Origin: Ferruginibacter sp.
Lineage (GTDB): Bacteria > Bacteroidota > Bacteroidia > Chitinophagales > Chitinophagaceae
Assembly (NCBI GenBank): GCA_014379625.1
Contig: JACMLJ010000087.1
Span: 53,349 to 117,348, forward strand
DNA length: 64,000 nt
Direction: 5' to 3'
Shown in pieces: positions 1 to 8,607 of the stretch (its first letter is position 1; each line of letters opens with the position of its first letter). The position numbers and the translations under genes are program-made. The notes below the pieces were generated by a model. That model searched no databases, was not told the DNA's origin, and saw nothing but the letters and a program-made list of their open reading frames with translations.

Positions 1-1284
1 AGGGCCTCCAATACTAAAATTGTCCTGCGTACCCCCGTGTACGCCATAAAAGGGCAGGGCATTATCAGTGGATACTTTATAAAACTGGGTGATGGGTAAA
101 TTTGGTTTAAACAGCCAGTTTTCAGCGCCATCAAAACTCTCGTACAATCCACCATCACAGCCCACTAACAAATGATTTGTTTCTTTAGGATCAATCCAAA
201 TAACATGATTGTCAATATGCTTGCTTTTTTCACCTAAAATTTTGAAATTTTTTCCGCCATCCAGGCTAACCCCCATATAAGTATTAATGACAAATACTTT
301 ATCGGTGTTGATGGGATCGCAAAATATTCTCTGGTAATAATTGCCGGAAGAAGAATAAGTACTTTGTTTTTCCCAGCTCGCCCCGCGATCCGTACTTTTA
401 TAAACGCCGGAGCCCTCATAGGCTTCCACTACTGCAAATAACAGGTCGGGCTTTACAGGTGATACGGCCAATCCGATCCTACCTATATCTCCTGAGGGCA
501 AGCCTTTCATGATTTTATTCCAGGTAGCCCCGGCATCCGTGCTTTTGTACAGGGCAGATTCCGGCCCGCCGCCAATATAGGTAAACACTTTACGCTGGCG
601 CTGATGGGCTGAGGCATATAATATATTTGAATTACGCGGATCAATATGCACTTCACTGAAGCCGGTATTTTCGCTAACGGTAAGAATAGCTTTCCAGGTT
701 TTTCCGCCATCTGTAGTTTTGTAAACACCCCGCTCGCCACCCGAACTCCACAATGGGCCATAAGCAGCTACATACAGAATATCAGCATTAGTAGGGTCCA
801 CTACAATTTTTCCGATATGTTCTGAATTTTTTAGCCCCATATTTTTCCAGCTTTTTCCTGCATCTTCCGATTTATAAATACCGTCACCATAAGCAACACT
901 TCGCTGGTTATTATTTTCGCCGCTGCCTACCCAAATTGTATTGGGATTCCCGGGATCAATGGTAATGCAACCGATGGAGTAAGAACCTTCGCCGTCAAAT
1001 ACCGGGGTAAAGGTTACGCCTGCATTGGTAGTTTTCCATACACCACCAGACGCGGCCGCTACATAGTATTCATAGATATTTGAGGGATTGACAGCGAGGT
1101 CAGCTATGCGGCCCGAAGTAATAGCGGGGCCAATGCTACGGAATTTCAATCCATTCAATAAAGTAGCTGACAAGGTATCGGGGGTTGCCTGTTTTGTTAT
1201 GGTTGGGGCTTTCTTATTTTGTGCGACAATTGAAGTAGAAATAAAGAAAAGTAAAACCCGTGTGCTGAACAAAAGAAATCGCAT
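1..1284 (-). CDS. BNR/sortilin-like beta-propeller secreted protein (N-terminal part)
   Basis: The frame is open from an ATG at 1284 to the window edge, so 428 codons of the N-terminal part are present and the C-terminus lies outside. Residues 1-22 form a signal peptide ending in IVAQ. From about residue 45 there are repeated Asp-box/BNR blades (GVWKTTNAG, GIYKSEDAG, GVYKTTDGGKTW, ALYKSTDAG, GVYKSTDRG) as in the VPS10/sortilin-type propellers that are often annotated as glycosyl hydrolase. No catalytic residues can be assigned, so enzyme activity is not supported. It is a paralogue of the 1014-residue gene at 58362-61406: SGRI, GDGIYK, EHI.KI and GPLWxS occur at equivalent places. Location is probably periplasmic or cell surface. 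Confidence 0.9.
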   Translation of the reverse strand, partial: MRFLLFSTRVLLFFISTSIVAQNKKAPTITKQATPDTLSATLLNGLKFRSIGPAITSGRIADLAVNPSNIYEYYVAAASGGVWKTTNAGVTFTPVFDGEGSYSIGCITIDPGNPNTIWVGSGENNNQRSVAYGDGIYKSEDAGKSWKNMGLKNSEHIGKIVVDPTNADILYVAAYGPLWSSGGERGVYKTTDGGKTWKAILTVSENTGFSEVHIDPRNSNILYASAHQRQRKVFTYIGGGPESALYKSTDAGATWNKIMKGLPSGDIGRIGLAVSPVKPDLLFAVVEAYEGSGVYKSTDRGASWEKQSTYSSSGNYYQRIFCDPINTDKVFVINTYMGVSLDGGKNFKILGEKSKHIDNHVIWIDPKETNHLLVGCDGGLYESFDGAENWLFKPNLPITQFYKVSTDNALPFYGVHGGTQDNFSIGGP

Positions 1285-1861
1285 ATTGCAAAAAGTTTAT
1301 TTGGTAAAAAAATTGAATTGGAAGTTACAGAAAGAAATTTAACGGCAACGCTTTATCAAAGCTAACATTTGAAAGGAAGGGGGAAAAAGTTAAGATAAAT
1401 ACGAATAAATAAAAGCTGCCGGCGGGTACCGAAATAAAAAAAGGACCAGGATAGAAATCCAGTCCCGTTTTAAAATCCAATATCCTATGAAAAACCGAAA
1501 CGAAGATATAGTATGATTTTAACTTTTACAACTACCGTTTAAGGGCATTTAGTAAACGGCATGTTTGGTACAGTAAACGGTAAATTTTGTGGTAAACCAA
1601 GGATAATTTTTAACTCGCCGCTGCTTCGTTTCCCATGCGGGGTTTACTCCAGCCGCCAGGATAAAAAAACTTCAAACAAGTTGTCACTTTTTTGGTAGAT
1701 GATCATTAATGAAATGGGGGCATTTTTACTTTAGCAAATTTGTACATTTGAAATTCAAGCGCTTTCCTTTAGTTTTAATCGCTCCGGTTAATTTACTTCC
1801 TTACGGAAGCTGCCTAATTTAAATAAAACCTCCGGAAGAAAAATTGTCCCAACTTTGCAGG
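1285..1861. promoter_or_regulatory. Divergent intergenic region with LytTR-like repeats and a hairpin
   Basis: This 577-bp stretch separates two divergent genes and holds no convincing ORF. At 1552-1560 and 1573-1581 the 9-mers GTAAACGGC and GTAAACGGT are direct repeats with a 12-bp gap (21 bp start to start); an inverted copy, ACCGTTTAA, is at 1534-1542. Read on the minus strand the repeats are (A/G)CCGTTTAC, close to LytTR half-sites. A hairpin at 1443-1465 (GGAC-GGAT / ATCC-GTCC) is followed on the minus strand by seven T residues (1442-1436), so it resembles a terminator or attenuator in the leader of the BNR gene. Function is inferred. Confidence 0.45.
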
Positions 1862-2518
1862 ATGGATAAACCAATACTGATTTATTGCTACGACGCTTAC
1901 TGCGGATGGTGTTATGCATTTAGTCCGGTGATAAAAAAAATTTCCGGTGATTACAAGGACCAGCTTGAATTTGAGGTATTAAGTGGCGGAATGATCATAA
2001 GTGAAAAAGCCAGGCACATAAGTGTTACAGCAGGCTATATTCAACAGGCATATAAAGTTGTGGAAGAACACACGGGTATTAAATTTGGCGCAGATTATTT
2101 ATGGCATATCAACAATCCCGACGGGAGTGACTGGTACCCCTCTTCAGAAAAACCTGCCATTGCACTTTGCATTTTCAAAGAATTCTATCCTGAAAGGCAA
2201 ATTGAATTTGCTGCTGATCTGCAATATGCCCTGCATTTCGAAGGCAGGGATTTATGCGATGATGAAGCTTACCGGCATTTGCTGGAGAAATATTCCATCC
2301 AGGAGGAAACTTTTTATACCAAATTGAAAAATGAAGAATATAAAGACAGGGCTTATTATGAATTTGCGCTTTGCAAACAATTACAGGTAACGGGCTACCC
2401 GGCAGTATTGATGCAGTTAAGTGAAACTAAATTTCATTTATTGTCACGCGGCTATACCGCTTACGAAGAATTGAAAGACAGGATTGATGAAGTACTAAAA
2501 GAAACGGTTCAAGGATAA
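1862..2518 (+). CDS. DsbA-family thioredoxin-fold protein
   Basis: A 218-residue protein. The ATG at 1862 is chosen over an upstream TTG at 1844 because the fold begins immediately (KPILIYCYDAYCGWCYAF). The CGWC motif at about residues 13-16 is the redox-active CxxC of the DsbA/FrnE superfamily, and VTGYPAVLM near residue 180 supplies the cis-Pro of the thioredoxin fold. There is no signal peptide, which suggests a cytosolic FrnE-like or disulfide-handling role rather than a periplasmic DsbA. It stands alone, divergent from the BNR gene and convergent with the DUF6265 gene. The exact substrate is unknown. Confidence 0.88.
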   Translation: MDKPILIYCYDAYCGWCYAFSPVIKKISGDYKDQLEFEVLSGGMIISEKARHISVTAGYIQQAYKVVEEHTGIKFGADYLWHINNPDGSDWYPSSEKPAIALCIFKEFYPERQIEFAADLQYALHFEGRDLCDDEAYRHLLEKYSIQEETFYTKLKNEEYKDRAYYEFALCKQLQVTGYPAVLMQLSETKFHLLSRGYTAYEELKDRIDEVLKETVQG

Positions 2519-2568
2519 ATTTCCTAACTAAAAGACCCGGCGGCGGTGATCAATAATGTAAGATCAAC

Positions 2569-3048
2569 TCATTTTTGCCTGCTATACCTGAATGTTGATT
2601 TTTTTTCCGTTATTATTTTTCCGTCATCGATCCACGCATAGAGCGAATCTTTGGTTATAAAACTGTATGAAATCCTTTTGGGATAATCATGTTGTGGGTT
2701 TTCAAATACAAAAATATTATTAGCGACGGATGTGAGCCTGAACGCAGTGGGTTGTCGGTTGTTCTGGTCCTCAACAGTGGAAGTATAAAAAATCCCCTCT
2801 TTTGTACAGCGCAGCGCCACTTTTTCTGTGGTTATGGTATCGTTACCCCTGATCATAAAACCGCGGTTTTGCAAATAATCCTTATTTATTTTTTTCCATT
2901 CTTCGCCAATAGCACCCTTTTTTGTTTTCATTATCCATTTACCTTCCAATGCATGTAATTGATCAAATATTGGATCGTTTTGTTTTTCCGTATTTATAAA
3001 AGCAGTAAGGGCAATAATAAAGATGACTGCTGCAAGGCCTTTTTTCAT
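2569..3048 (-). CDS. DUF6265 secreted protein
   Basis: A 159-residue protein with an N-terminal hydrophobic signal (about residues 1-18) and a lipocalin-like beta pattern. The segments LHALEGKWIM, GEEWKKI and FENPQHDYPKRISY match what I know of the DUF6265 family (GxW near the N-terminus, E.W, then F.NP.HDFP.RI.Y). It is probably exported to the periplasm. Its start codon overlaps the stop of the upstream TfoX-N gene by 4 bp, so the two are translationally coupled. Function is unknown; a small-ligand-binding barrel is the only structural guess. Confidence 0.8.
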   Translation of the reverse strand: MKKGLAAVIFIIALTAFINTEKQNDPIFDQLHALEGKWIMKTKKGAIGEEWKKINKDYLQNRGFMIRGNDTITTEKVALRCTKEGIFYTSTVEDQNNRQPTAFRLTSVANNIFVFENPQHDYPKRISYSFITKDSLYAWIDDGKIITEKKSTFRYSRQK

Positions 3049-3392
3049 TTGTTCTTCTTTTTAGATGCTTTGGCAATTGGATTATAATCGAGCGCCAGTT
3101 TCAGCCAATATTCCAGTTTCTTTTCGGTAGCTAATGCAGTTTCTTCTACAAACACGTACCCCTTCATTACTTTACCACTGATATCCATGGGTACACTCCC
3201 TTTCTTTTCCAGCACTTTTTCAAATATATCCGGGTTAAGCCGAACCATCAGCCGATCTTTTTGAACTCCTGCACACATTTTATCGTTTACCATAAAACAT
3301 ATTCCGCTGAACATTTTTTTCTCTTCGACATCCTGTTGACTGAGCGAAAAAAATGCGCGTACCCTGTCCGCCAGCTTTTCATTATATGCCAT
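3045..3392 (-). CDS. TfoX/Sxy family N-terminal domain protein
   Basis: A 115-residue protein made of a single TfoX N-terminal domain: the KKMFSGICFMVNDKMCAGV stretch (residues 26-44) and LMVRLNPDIFEKVL (48-61) are characteristic. The C-terminal TfoX domain of the enterobacterial competence regulator is absent, as in most stand-alone family members, so a role in competence is not implied. The C-terminus is lysine-rich (KASKKKNK). It lies 11 bp downstream of the DUF1801 gene and overlaps the DUF6265 gene by 4 bp, forming a likely three-gene operon. Confidence 0.88.
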   Translation of the reverse strand: MAYNEKLADRVRAFFSLSQQDVEEKKMFSGICFMVNDKMCAGVQKDRLMVRLNPDIFEKVLEKKGSVPMDISGKVMKGYVFVEETALATEKKLEYWLKLALDYNPIAKASKKKNK

Positions 3393-3403
3393 AAAAAAGG
3401 GTA

Positions 3404-3859
3404 TTATCTTTTTACATTTTCTTCATAAATGCGGATCCAGTCGGCTACGGTTATTTTACCGGCCAGTTCACCTATTAATGTATAGGGTATAGTGTCCATT
3501 TTTTTAAAGCGGATACAACTTTTACCCATATCTAATTTAACTGTGGTACTTTTTGCATATTCTTTTAAAAACCAGTCCAGCAATTTTTTATCACCATACA
3601 CTCCCATATGATACACAGCAATAAATTTTTTTTGTGAAGCAATATTCATAAAAGGCAAGGGCAGTTTTGGATCGCAATGGTATCCCGGCGGATACAATGT
3701 ATGTGGCACTACATAACCAATCATACCATAGTTCATTTCTTCCTTAAAGCCTTTTGGTAAGTTTTCCAGGATTTCTTTCCTTAGCTTACTCATGGCCTCC
3801 TGCCGGTCAGCAGGTAATTCTATTAAATATTGCTCGGTGGATATAGCTGTTGATTGCAT
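3404..3859 (-). CDS. DUF1801 (YdhG-like) protein
   Basis: A 151-residue cytosolic protein of the DUF1801/YdhG family, recognisable from the N-terminal helix (YLIELPADRQEAMSKLRKEI), EEMNYGMIGY, the IAVYHMGVYGD strand and the C-terminal CIRFKKMDTIPYTLIGEL. Related frataxin-like-fold proteins have been called iron chaperones in Firmicutes, but that role is not demonstrated here. It is the first gene of the small DUF1801/TfoX/DUF6265 operon. Such small proteins often occur beside VOC-family genes in Bacteroidota, as they do here. Confidence 0.88.
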   Translation of the reverse strand: MQSTAISTEQYLIELPADRQEAMSKLRKEILENLPKGFKEEMNYGMIGYVVPHTLYPPGYHCDPKLPLPFMNIASQKKFIAVYHMGVYGDKKLLDWFLKEYAKSTTVKLDMGKSCIRFKKMDTIPYTLIGELAGKITVADWIRIYEENVKR

Positions 3860-4024
3860 ATAGAAATTTATATTTTGGTGAATTATACACGCTCATAATA
3901 TCTCGTTTTTTAAATCGAATAATGCATCGTGAACTGCTATTTTACAGGATCGGAAAATCAAAATTTTTCCCTTCCATATATCAGGGTCTTTAATAATTCG
4001 CAAACGTATTTCAGTGGTGCAAGT

Positions 4025-4405
4025 TCATAATGGTACTGAATGCAACGCTATCCGGTTACCTTCTGTATCCATAATCACTGCCATAAATCCATATTCAGGA
4101 GATATTTCTGTTTTAGGAACCATGATCGTTCCTCCTGCTGCTGTTACCTTATCCAATACCTGCTGAACATCGGGATTCCCATTTAAATATATCAGCGGGC
4201 CGGCTGAAGATGGCTTATGAAAGCCTCCGCTGTCCACAACGGCGCCGCCAATACCCTTCATGGGGTCATCTACTGGGAACATCCGCATTTTTATATTCGG
4301 CATGTCCATGGGTATCATGCTGATACCCAGAATGGATTCATAAAATTTTTGTGCCCGCTCCAAATCTGTTGCGGGAATTTCGAACCAGCTAATTGCATTG
4401 TCCAT
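4025..4405 (-). CDS. VOC family (glyoxalase-fold) protein
   Basis: About 126 residues with two beta-alpha-beta-beta-beta modules of the vicinal oxygen chelate fold. DNAISWFEIPATDLERAQKFYE begins the first module and GFMAVIMDTEGNRIALHS ends the second. I prefer the ATG at 4405 because the fold starts there; an upstream ATG at 4426 is possible. The metal-ligand set of glyoxalase I is not clearly complete, so the activity (dioxygenase, resistance protein or other) cannot be stated. The second VOC gene lies 48 bp upstream on the same strand. Confidence 0.88.
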   Translation of the reverse strand: MDNAISWFEIPATDLERAQKFYESILGISMIPMDMPNIKMRMFPVDDPMKGIGGAVVDSGGFHKPSSAGPLIYLNGNPDVQQVLDKVTAAGGTIMVPKTEISPEYGFMAVIMDTEGNRIALHSVPL

Positions 4406-4453
4406 AAGTTTAATTTTTGCCCCCATAAAATAATCAGGAGGAATGTTTGTATT

Positions 4454-4867
4454 TTATTTTGTTACAGCAGTTAACATTTTTTCATATTCGGTATCATTGG
4501 GTTCCCAAAGTTCTACCCGGTTTCCTTCTCCATCCAGGATATGTACGAATTTCCCGTATTCATAATTTTCAATTTCATCTACTATCGTTACACCCTCATT
4601 TATTAGTGCAGCAACAAGTAGTTCTAAATTTTCTACGCGGTAATTGATCATGTATTGCCGGGATGTTTCGCCAAAGTAAGCAGTGTCATCCGCAAACGGG
4701 CTCCACGCTGTAAAACCTTTTTTTGTGCTATCATCCGAATGGCGCCATTCAAAACTGGTTCCGTAGGTATCCGTAACCAAACCCAAATGTTTTTCATACC
4801 ATTCTCTTTGCAGGCCGGGATTTTTGCATCTAAAGAAGATGCCGCCAACAGCAGTTGTTTTTTTCAT
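4454..4867 (-). CDS. VOC family protein
   Basis: A 137-residue glyoxalase-fold protein starting MKKTTAVGGIFFRCKNPG; an ATG 9 bp upstream (4876) is the alternative. The second half contains the typical VHILDGEGNRVELWEP motif near residue 125, with the terminal Glu that often serves as metal ligand. The WYEKHLG segment at 28-34 is common in the antibiotic-resistance/dioxygenase branch. It probably shares a transcript with the VOC gene downstream. Substrate is unknown. Confidence 0.88.
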   Translation of the reverse strand: MKKTTAVGGIFFRCKNPGLQREWYEKHLGLVTDTYGTSFEWRHSDDSTKKGFTAWSPFADDTAYFGETSRQYMINYRVENLELLVAALINEGVTIVDEIENYEYGKFVHILDGEGNRVELWEPNDTEYEKMLTAVTK

Positions 4868-4964
4868 TAGGAGCATTTTAAAATTTCAATGTAGTTTCTT
4901 TAAGCCCAACCCACAAATCAAAATTACCGGTACACCGCATTGCTAAATGGAGATTTTTGTTCCG

Positions 4965-5013
4965 GGTTCATACAGGCGGCAATGCGCATTAAAATGAACC
5001 GCCTGATTTTTTT
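4965..5013 (+). promoter_or_regulatory. Two mutually exclusive hairpins, one with a T-tract
   Basis: CAGGCGG (4973-4979) pairs with CCGCCTG (4999-5005) and is followed by A and seven T residues (5007-5013), an intrinsic-terminator shape on the plus strand. GGTTCAT (4965-4971) can instead pair with ATGAACC (4994-5000), which shares two bases with the first stem. Both flanking genes are on the minus strand, so no plus-strand gene obviously uses it. The pairing is seen in sequence; function is unknown. Confidence 0.4.
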
Positions 5014-5140
5014 CGTGCAATTAAAATAATCATTTATTTTTTATTTTCAAACTTTTGTCCCCGTCCCGCGAAAGGAAGTTTTGTACACCTTTTTCAAAAA
5101 GCTTCCGGGCAGCAGGGTTTGTTAACCCGCCGTGAGGGGC

Positions 5141-5575
5141 TTATCGCCACAAGCCGATAATAGCGCCCATTAAGGTCAATCCCACCAGGCTATAACCGCC
5201 ATTGATGCAAATTACCCTACCGCTCCGATGCTCAAATAATCCATGCATTGCGACAGCGCAAAACACCCATATGCCAGCAAGGAACCCGGCGATTGCCCCC
5301 CAGGTAATATCTGTTTTTTGAATACATCCTTCAGGACAAGTGGCAGGCCCATCGGCCAGGAACATGGCTAAATTGGCCGCCATGATGAGTGAAAGGATAA
5401 AGGCAATCCCATAGATCTTAAGCATATTGCCCTTTTTTATTTTTTCGAGGTCAAGTTTATTATCCGCCATCCACGCATTGCCAAATAATGCGGGCGAATA
5501 CCAAACGCCCCCCAAAACAAAAGCGGATATACCTGCTACCAGTACCGCTAACCAATTGATCGATGACATGTCCAT
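5141..5575 (-). CDS. DUF1761 membrane protein
   Basis: A 144-residue integral membrane protein with four predicted helices at about residues 8-28, 53-73, 90-110 and 122-142. The N-terminal INWLAVLVAGISAFVLGGVWYSP with FGNAWM is the DUF1761 signature. Between helices 2 and 3 there is a cysteine-bearing loop (CPEGC). It is divergent from the lytS-type kinase gene. Function is unknown; family members are small inner-membrane proteins. Confidence 0.9.
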   Translation of the reverse strand: MDMSSINWLAVLVAGISAFVLGGVWYSPALFGNAWMADNKLDLEKIKKGNMLKIYGIAFILSLIMAANLAMFLADGPATCPEGCIQKTDITWGAIAGFLAGIWVFCAVAMHGLFEHRSGRVICINGGYSLVGLTLMGAIIGLWR

Positions 5576-5668
5576 AGTAAAGTTGTTGATGTTAAAATTA
5601 TTTATTGAATTCCAAACTAATGTACAAACTTTACAATTGCAACCCCTTGCAGGATAAAGCCTATAATA

Positions 5669-6739
5669 ATGCCGATAAAACTGGATAATAACCCGATGAA
5701 GTTCGTAAACAACCGCGAACGGCTAAACGATATCGGGGTAAGGGTGTTGCTGGTACCATTGTTCGGTATCTCCATTCCATTACTTACACAAATGGTTCCT
5801 CATGCAAATTTTACCAACTGGCAGATCAAAACCAGCTATCTCTATACGATCATGATCGCTTTTGTTATTTATGAAGGCTCCCGTTTTTTACTATTTACAC
5901 TGCGCCATTATTTTGACTGGCTGAATAAACCTGCAAAAAAATTAATGGCCATCATTATTACCATCCCGTTTTTTTGCGTGCCGGTAAGTATTTTGCTGTT
6001 GGTAACCTGGTACCATATTTTTTTGCACGGCAGCGTAAACTGGCAGGTTATAAAACTGTCGTGTATTATAATTACGGGTGCGGTGTTTTTTTTGGTAAAT
6101 GTATACGAAACGGTTTTTGCGGTGAGGGACATGGCTGCTGATAAAATCAACAGGGAACAATTGGAACGGGCAAAAGCCGAGGCAGAACTGGAAGCCTTAA
6201 AAAATCAGGTTGACCCGCATTTTATTTTTAATTCTTTAAATACATTAAGCTATCTAATTGAAACCAAACCTGTAAAAGCAAAGCAGTTTAATGATAACCT
6301 GGCCGATGTATACCGCTATATTTTGCAAAATAAAGCCCGTGACCTGGTATTACTAAAAGACGAAATATATTTTTTGCAGGATTACTTTTCTTTATTAAAG
6401 ATGCGGTTTGAGGAAGCAGTAATGATGAACATGGACATTCCCATTGAATTGTATGACCAGTATTTGATCCCTCCGATCTCATTACAGGTTTTGGTTGAAA
6501 ATGCCGTTAAGCACAATGAATTTTCTGATAATGCCCCTTTGAAAATAGAGGTAAGTCTGGAAGATGATATACTGGCTGTTTCCAATATTGTTAGAAAAAA
6601 GGCAGCGGGTAAACCATCTTCTAAAATCGGACTGCGTAATTTGAGCGAAAGGTATAAACTAACTGCTGATAAACTGCTTACGGTAAAAGAAGAGGAAAAC
6701 AAGTTCCTTGTTTATTTACCCCTGCTAAAAATTGACTAA
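5669..6739 (+). CDS. LytS-type sensor histidine kinase (His_kinase PF06580)
   Basis: A 356-residue inner-membrane sensor. Four hydrophobic segments (about 24-42, 57-76, 92-112, 125-145) are followed by a coiled coil (about 155-178) and the PF06580 phosphoacceptor motif VDPHFIFNSLNTL with His184. The ATPase part is the short kind typical of this class: VLVENAVKHNEF (N-box) and KIGLRNLSERY (G-box). No extracellular sensor domain is visible, so the signal is probably sensed in the membrane. The response regulator begins 9 bp downstream, making a two-gene operon. ATG 5669 is used; ATG 5696 is an alternative. Confidence 0.95.
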   Translation: MPIKLDNNPMKFVNNRERLNDIGVRVLLVPLFGISIPLLTQMVPHANFTNWQIKTSYLYTIMIAFVIYEGSRFLLFTLRHYFDWLNKPAKKLMAIIITIPFFCVPVSILLLVTWYHIFLHGSVNWQVIKLSCIIITGAVFFLVNVYETVFAVRDMAADKINREQLERAKAEAELEALKNQVDPHFIFNSLNTLSYLIETKPVKAKQFNDNLADVYRYILQNKARDLVLLKDEIYFLQDYFSLLKMRFEEAVMMNMDIPIELYDQYLIPPISLQVLVENAVKHNEFSDNAPLKIEVSLEDDILAVSNIVRKKAAGKPSSKIGLRNLSERYKLTADKLLTVKEEENKFLVYLPLLKID

Positions 6740-6748
6740 GTACTTTGT

Positions 6749-7504
6749 ATGAAAATAATTATTATAGAAGATGAAAAGCCGGCTGCGGAAAACCTGCAGA
6801 AAGCCATTGCCCGATTCGACACCGGGATAGAGGTACAGGCTATCCTGGGCAGTGTTGAAACCTCTGTGGCCTGGATACGCACTAACCCATTGCCTGCATT
6901 GGTTTTTATGGATATTGAATTAACGGATGGAGTATCTTTTAAAATATTTGATCAATGCACGGTAACCTGCCCTATCATTTTTACCACCGCTTATGATGAA
7001 TACTGGCAGGAAGCCTTTGAGTACAACAGTATTGATTATTTATTAAAACCAATTAAGCAGGAAAAATTAGTGATCGCTTTAAAGAAATACCATGCTCTCC
7101 GGCAGTATTTTGCCGCCAACCTTCAGCAGTTGGTTCACTGGCAGCAAACTAACCATCATGAAAAATACAGGAAACGCTATTTGATAAAACGCGGATCAGA
7201 TTATATTGCCGTCAAAATGGAAGACATCGCATATTTTTATGCCACGCACAAACTGGTGTGTATGGTAGATAATAACAACCAGAAATATATCCTTGATAAA
7301 TCCCTGGCTGACCTGGAAAAGGAACTCGACCCCGCTCAATTTTATCGGGCCAACCGGAAATACCTTATCAGCATTAGCGCCATAAAAAAAATTAAATTGC
7401 ATCCCATCAATAAATTACTGCTGGAAGTTGCTCCGCCCATCAAAGAAGAAATCATTATCAGCCAGGAAAATGTTGCTGCCTTTAAATTTTGGATGGGTAG
7501 TTAG
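6749..7504 (+). CDS. LytTR-family response regulator
   Basis: A 251-residue DNA-binding response regulator. Residues 1-120 form the receiver domain with acidic IIEDE, the phosphoacceptor Asp55 in VFMDIEL, FTTAYDEY and the lysine in DYLLKPI. Residues about 145-248 form a LytTR domain (RYLIKRGSDYIAVKMEDIAYF and FYRANRKYLISISAI). It is the cognate partner of the kinase immediately upstream. LytTR proteins bind direct repeats about 21 bp apart; such a pair occurs in this window at 1552-1581, which is a candidate target but unproven. Confidence 0.95.
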   Translation: MKIIIIEDEKPAAENLQKAIARFDTGIEVQAILGSVETSVAWIRTNPLPALVFMDIELTDGVSFKIFDQCTVTCPIIFTTAYDEYWQEAFEYNSIDYLLKPIKQEKLVIALKKYHALRQYFAANLQQLVHWQQTNHHEKYRKRYLIKRGSDYIAVKMEDIAYFYATHKLVCMVDNNNQKYILDKSLADLEKELDPAQFYRANRKYLISISAIKKIKLHPINKLLLEVAPPIKEEIIISQENVAAFKFWMGS

Positions 7505-7528
7505 CAAAATGTTCCCCGCGTTTAATGT

Positions 7529-8167
7529 CTAATAAGGAACTTTTCGCAGGTCGTATAATGTAAAATGAAAACCACTCCTTCGTCGGGTATCCAGGGCATT
7601 ACTTCCCGCAAGGATCCTGGATACATCCGAAAACTTAATAGTAGCTATATGGTCAGTAGATTCAATCAATTCCTTGGTAGAAACAGCCTGGTCCCAGGCT
7701 CCGCTACCAACTGGTGTAACCATTAGCAACATGCTGTCTTCCAAATATTCAAGTGGGTTGCTAAGGGTAAGCCTGTACCAATGGGTGGCAAGGTCATAGG
7801 TTACAGAGAAGCCGGGGCTGCCATTTTTTATTACAGCAAAACTGTCAACTACCCCCCATGCAATCATACGGGGGCCAGTGGAAACCGGCTGCCACTTATT
7901 ATTACCGGGATCATTAACCGTTATCGTCTGGTATCGCATATAGCTGTATAACTGGCTTTCATCTGTATTATAAATAAGCATCCCCGGTACCGGATTGGTA
8001 ACACCATTCATCTGCGGTAAACTAAGCCTTGGCAATACAAATGGTTTTGCGCTGGGGCCCAGGTCAAGTATTGCCGAACTGTTTGGTGAGGTGGTTCCAA
8101 TTCCTACGGATTGCGCCCGGGCAAAACAAGAAAATAACAGTAGCGGAATGATGATGATCTTTTTCAT
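7529..8167 (-). CDS. Secreted surface protein with VGIGTTSPN N-terminus
   Basis: About 212 residues with a signal peptide (MKKIIIIPLLLFSCFARA) followed directly by QSVGIGTTSPNSSAILDL, the N-terminal signature of many Bacteroidota secreted, tail-fibre-like or adhesin-like proteins. The rest is beta-rich, with a PRLSLPQMNGV segment and GMLIYNT that recur in these proteins. It is shorter than most relatives, which carry long repeat regions. It ends 24 bp from the convergent LytTR gene. No enzymatic motif was recognised; a structural or surface role is inferred. Confidence 0.75.
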   Translation of the reverse strand: MKKIIIIPLLLFSCFARAQSVGIGTTSPNSSAILDLGPSAKPFVLPRLSLPQMNGVTNPVPGMLIYNTDESQLYSYMRYQTITVNDPGNNKWQPVSTGPRMIAWGVVDSFAVIKNGSPGFSVTYDLATHWYRLTLSNPLEYLEDSMLLMVTPVGSGAWDQAVSTKELIESTDHIATIKFSDVSRILAGSNALDTRRRSGFHFTLYDLRKVPY

Positions 8168-8607
8168 AAACATTTTTTAGTCTGTTGAAAACAGTGTTGA
8201 TAGAATGCGGTAATGAATAAAAACTACAGCAGGGAATACCGGTTTAAAGGTCAATTCCTTCATTAATTTGGGATGCACCCCATTAATATTGCAAAATATT
8301 TTTTATGGAGTTACTAAGCAGTTTTTCTTTCTTAACGGCTAAAAAAACCAGCATGAAAGACCAGAACAAATGTAAGCATCCCGTTACAAAAAAAATTATT
8401 TGATTAAGTTATAACGATTATAATATGGTGGCTTATTAAACCATTGCTGAAAAATCGTCCTGTGGCAATTGCCACAAAAAAATATGGGAACAATCATGTG
8501 GCACAAATGATCGTTTTATAATCATTATCTTATTCTTCACCACTCCTGTAATATTATTTTTTATCTTCCTGAAAATCCTTAATTTACAATTATAAAAACT
8601 AAATATT
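8168..8607. promoter_or_regulatory. Divergent intergenic region with a 16-bp palindrome
   Basis: The 440-bp region between the surface-protein gene (minus) and the OMP gene (plus) has no ORF of note. It contains the perfect 16-bp palindrome TGTGGCAATTGCCACA at 8461-8476, a repeat of its half-site (TGTGGCA, 8497-8503), and two nested inverted repeats, ATCAT-N9-ATGAT and AATGAT-N9-ATCATT, around 8493-8526. All sit 80-150 bp before the ATG at 8608, where an operator would be expected. Confidence 0.4.

Noticed and set aside
8461..8476. The palindrome as a rho-independent terminator.
   Set aside because: It has no loop as written and sits between divergent genes, where an operator is more sensible.
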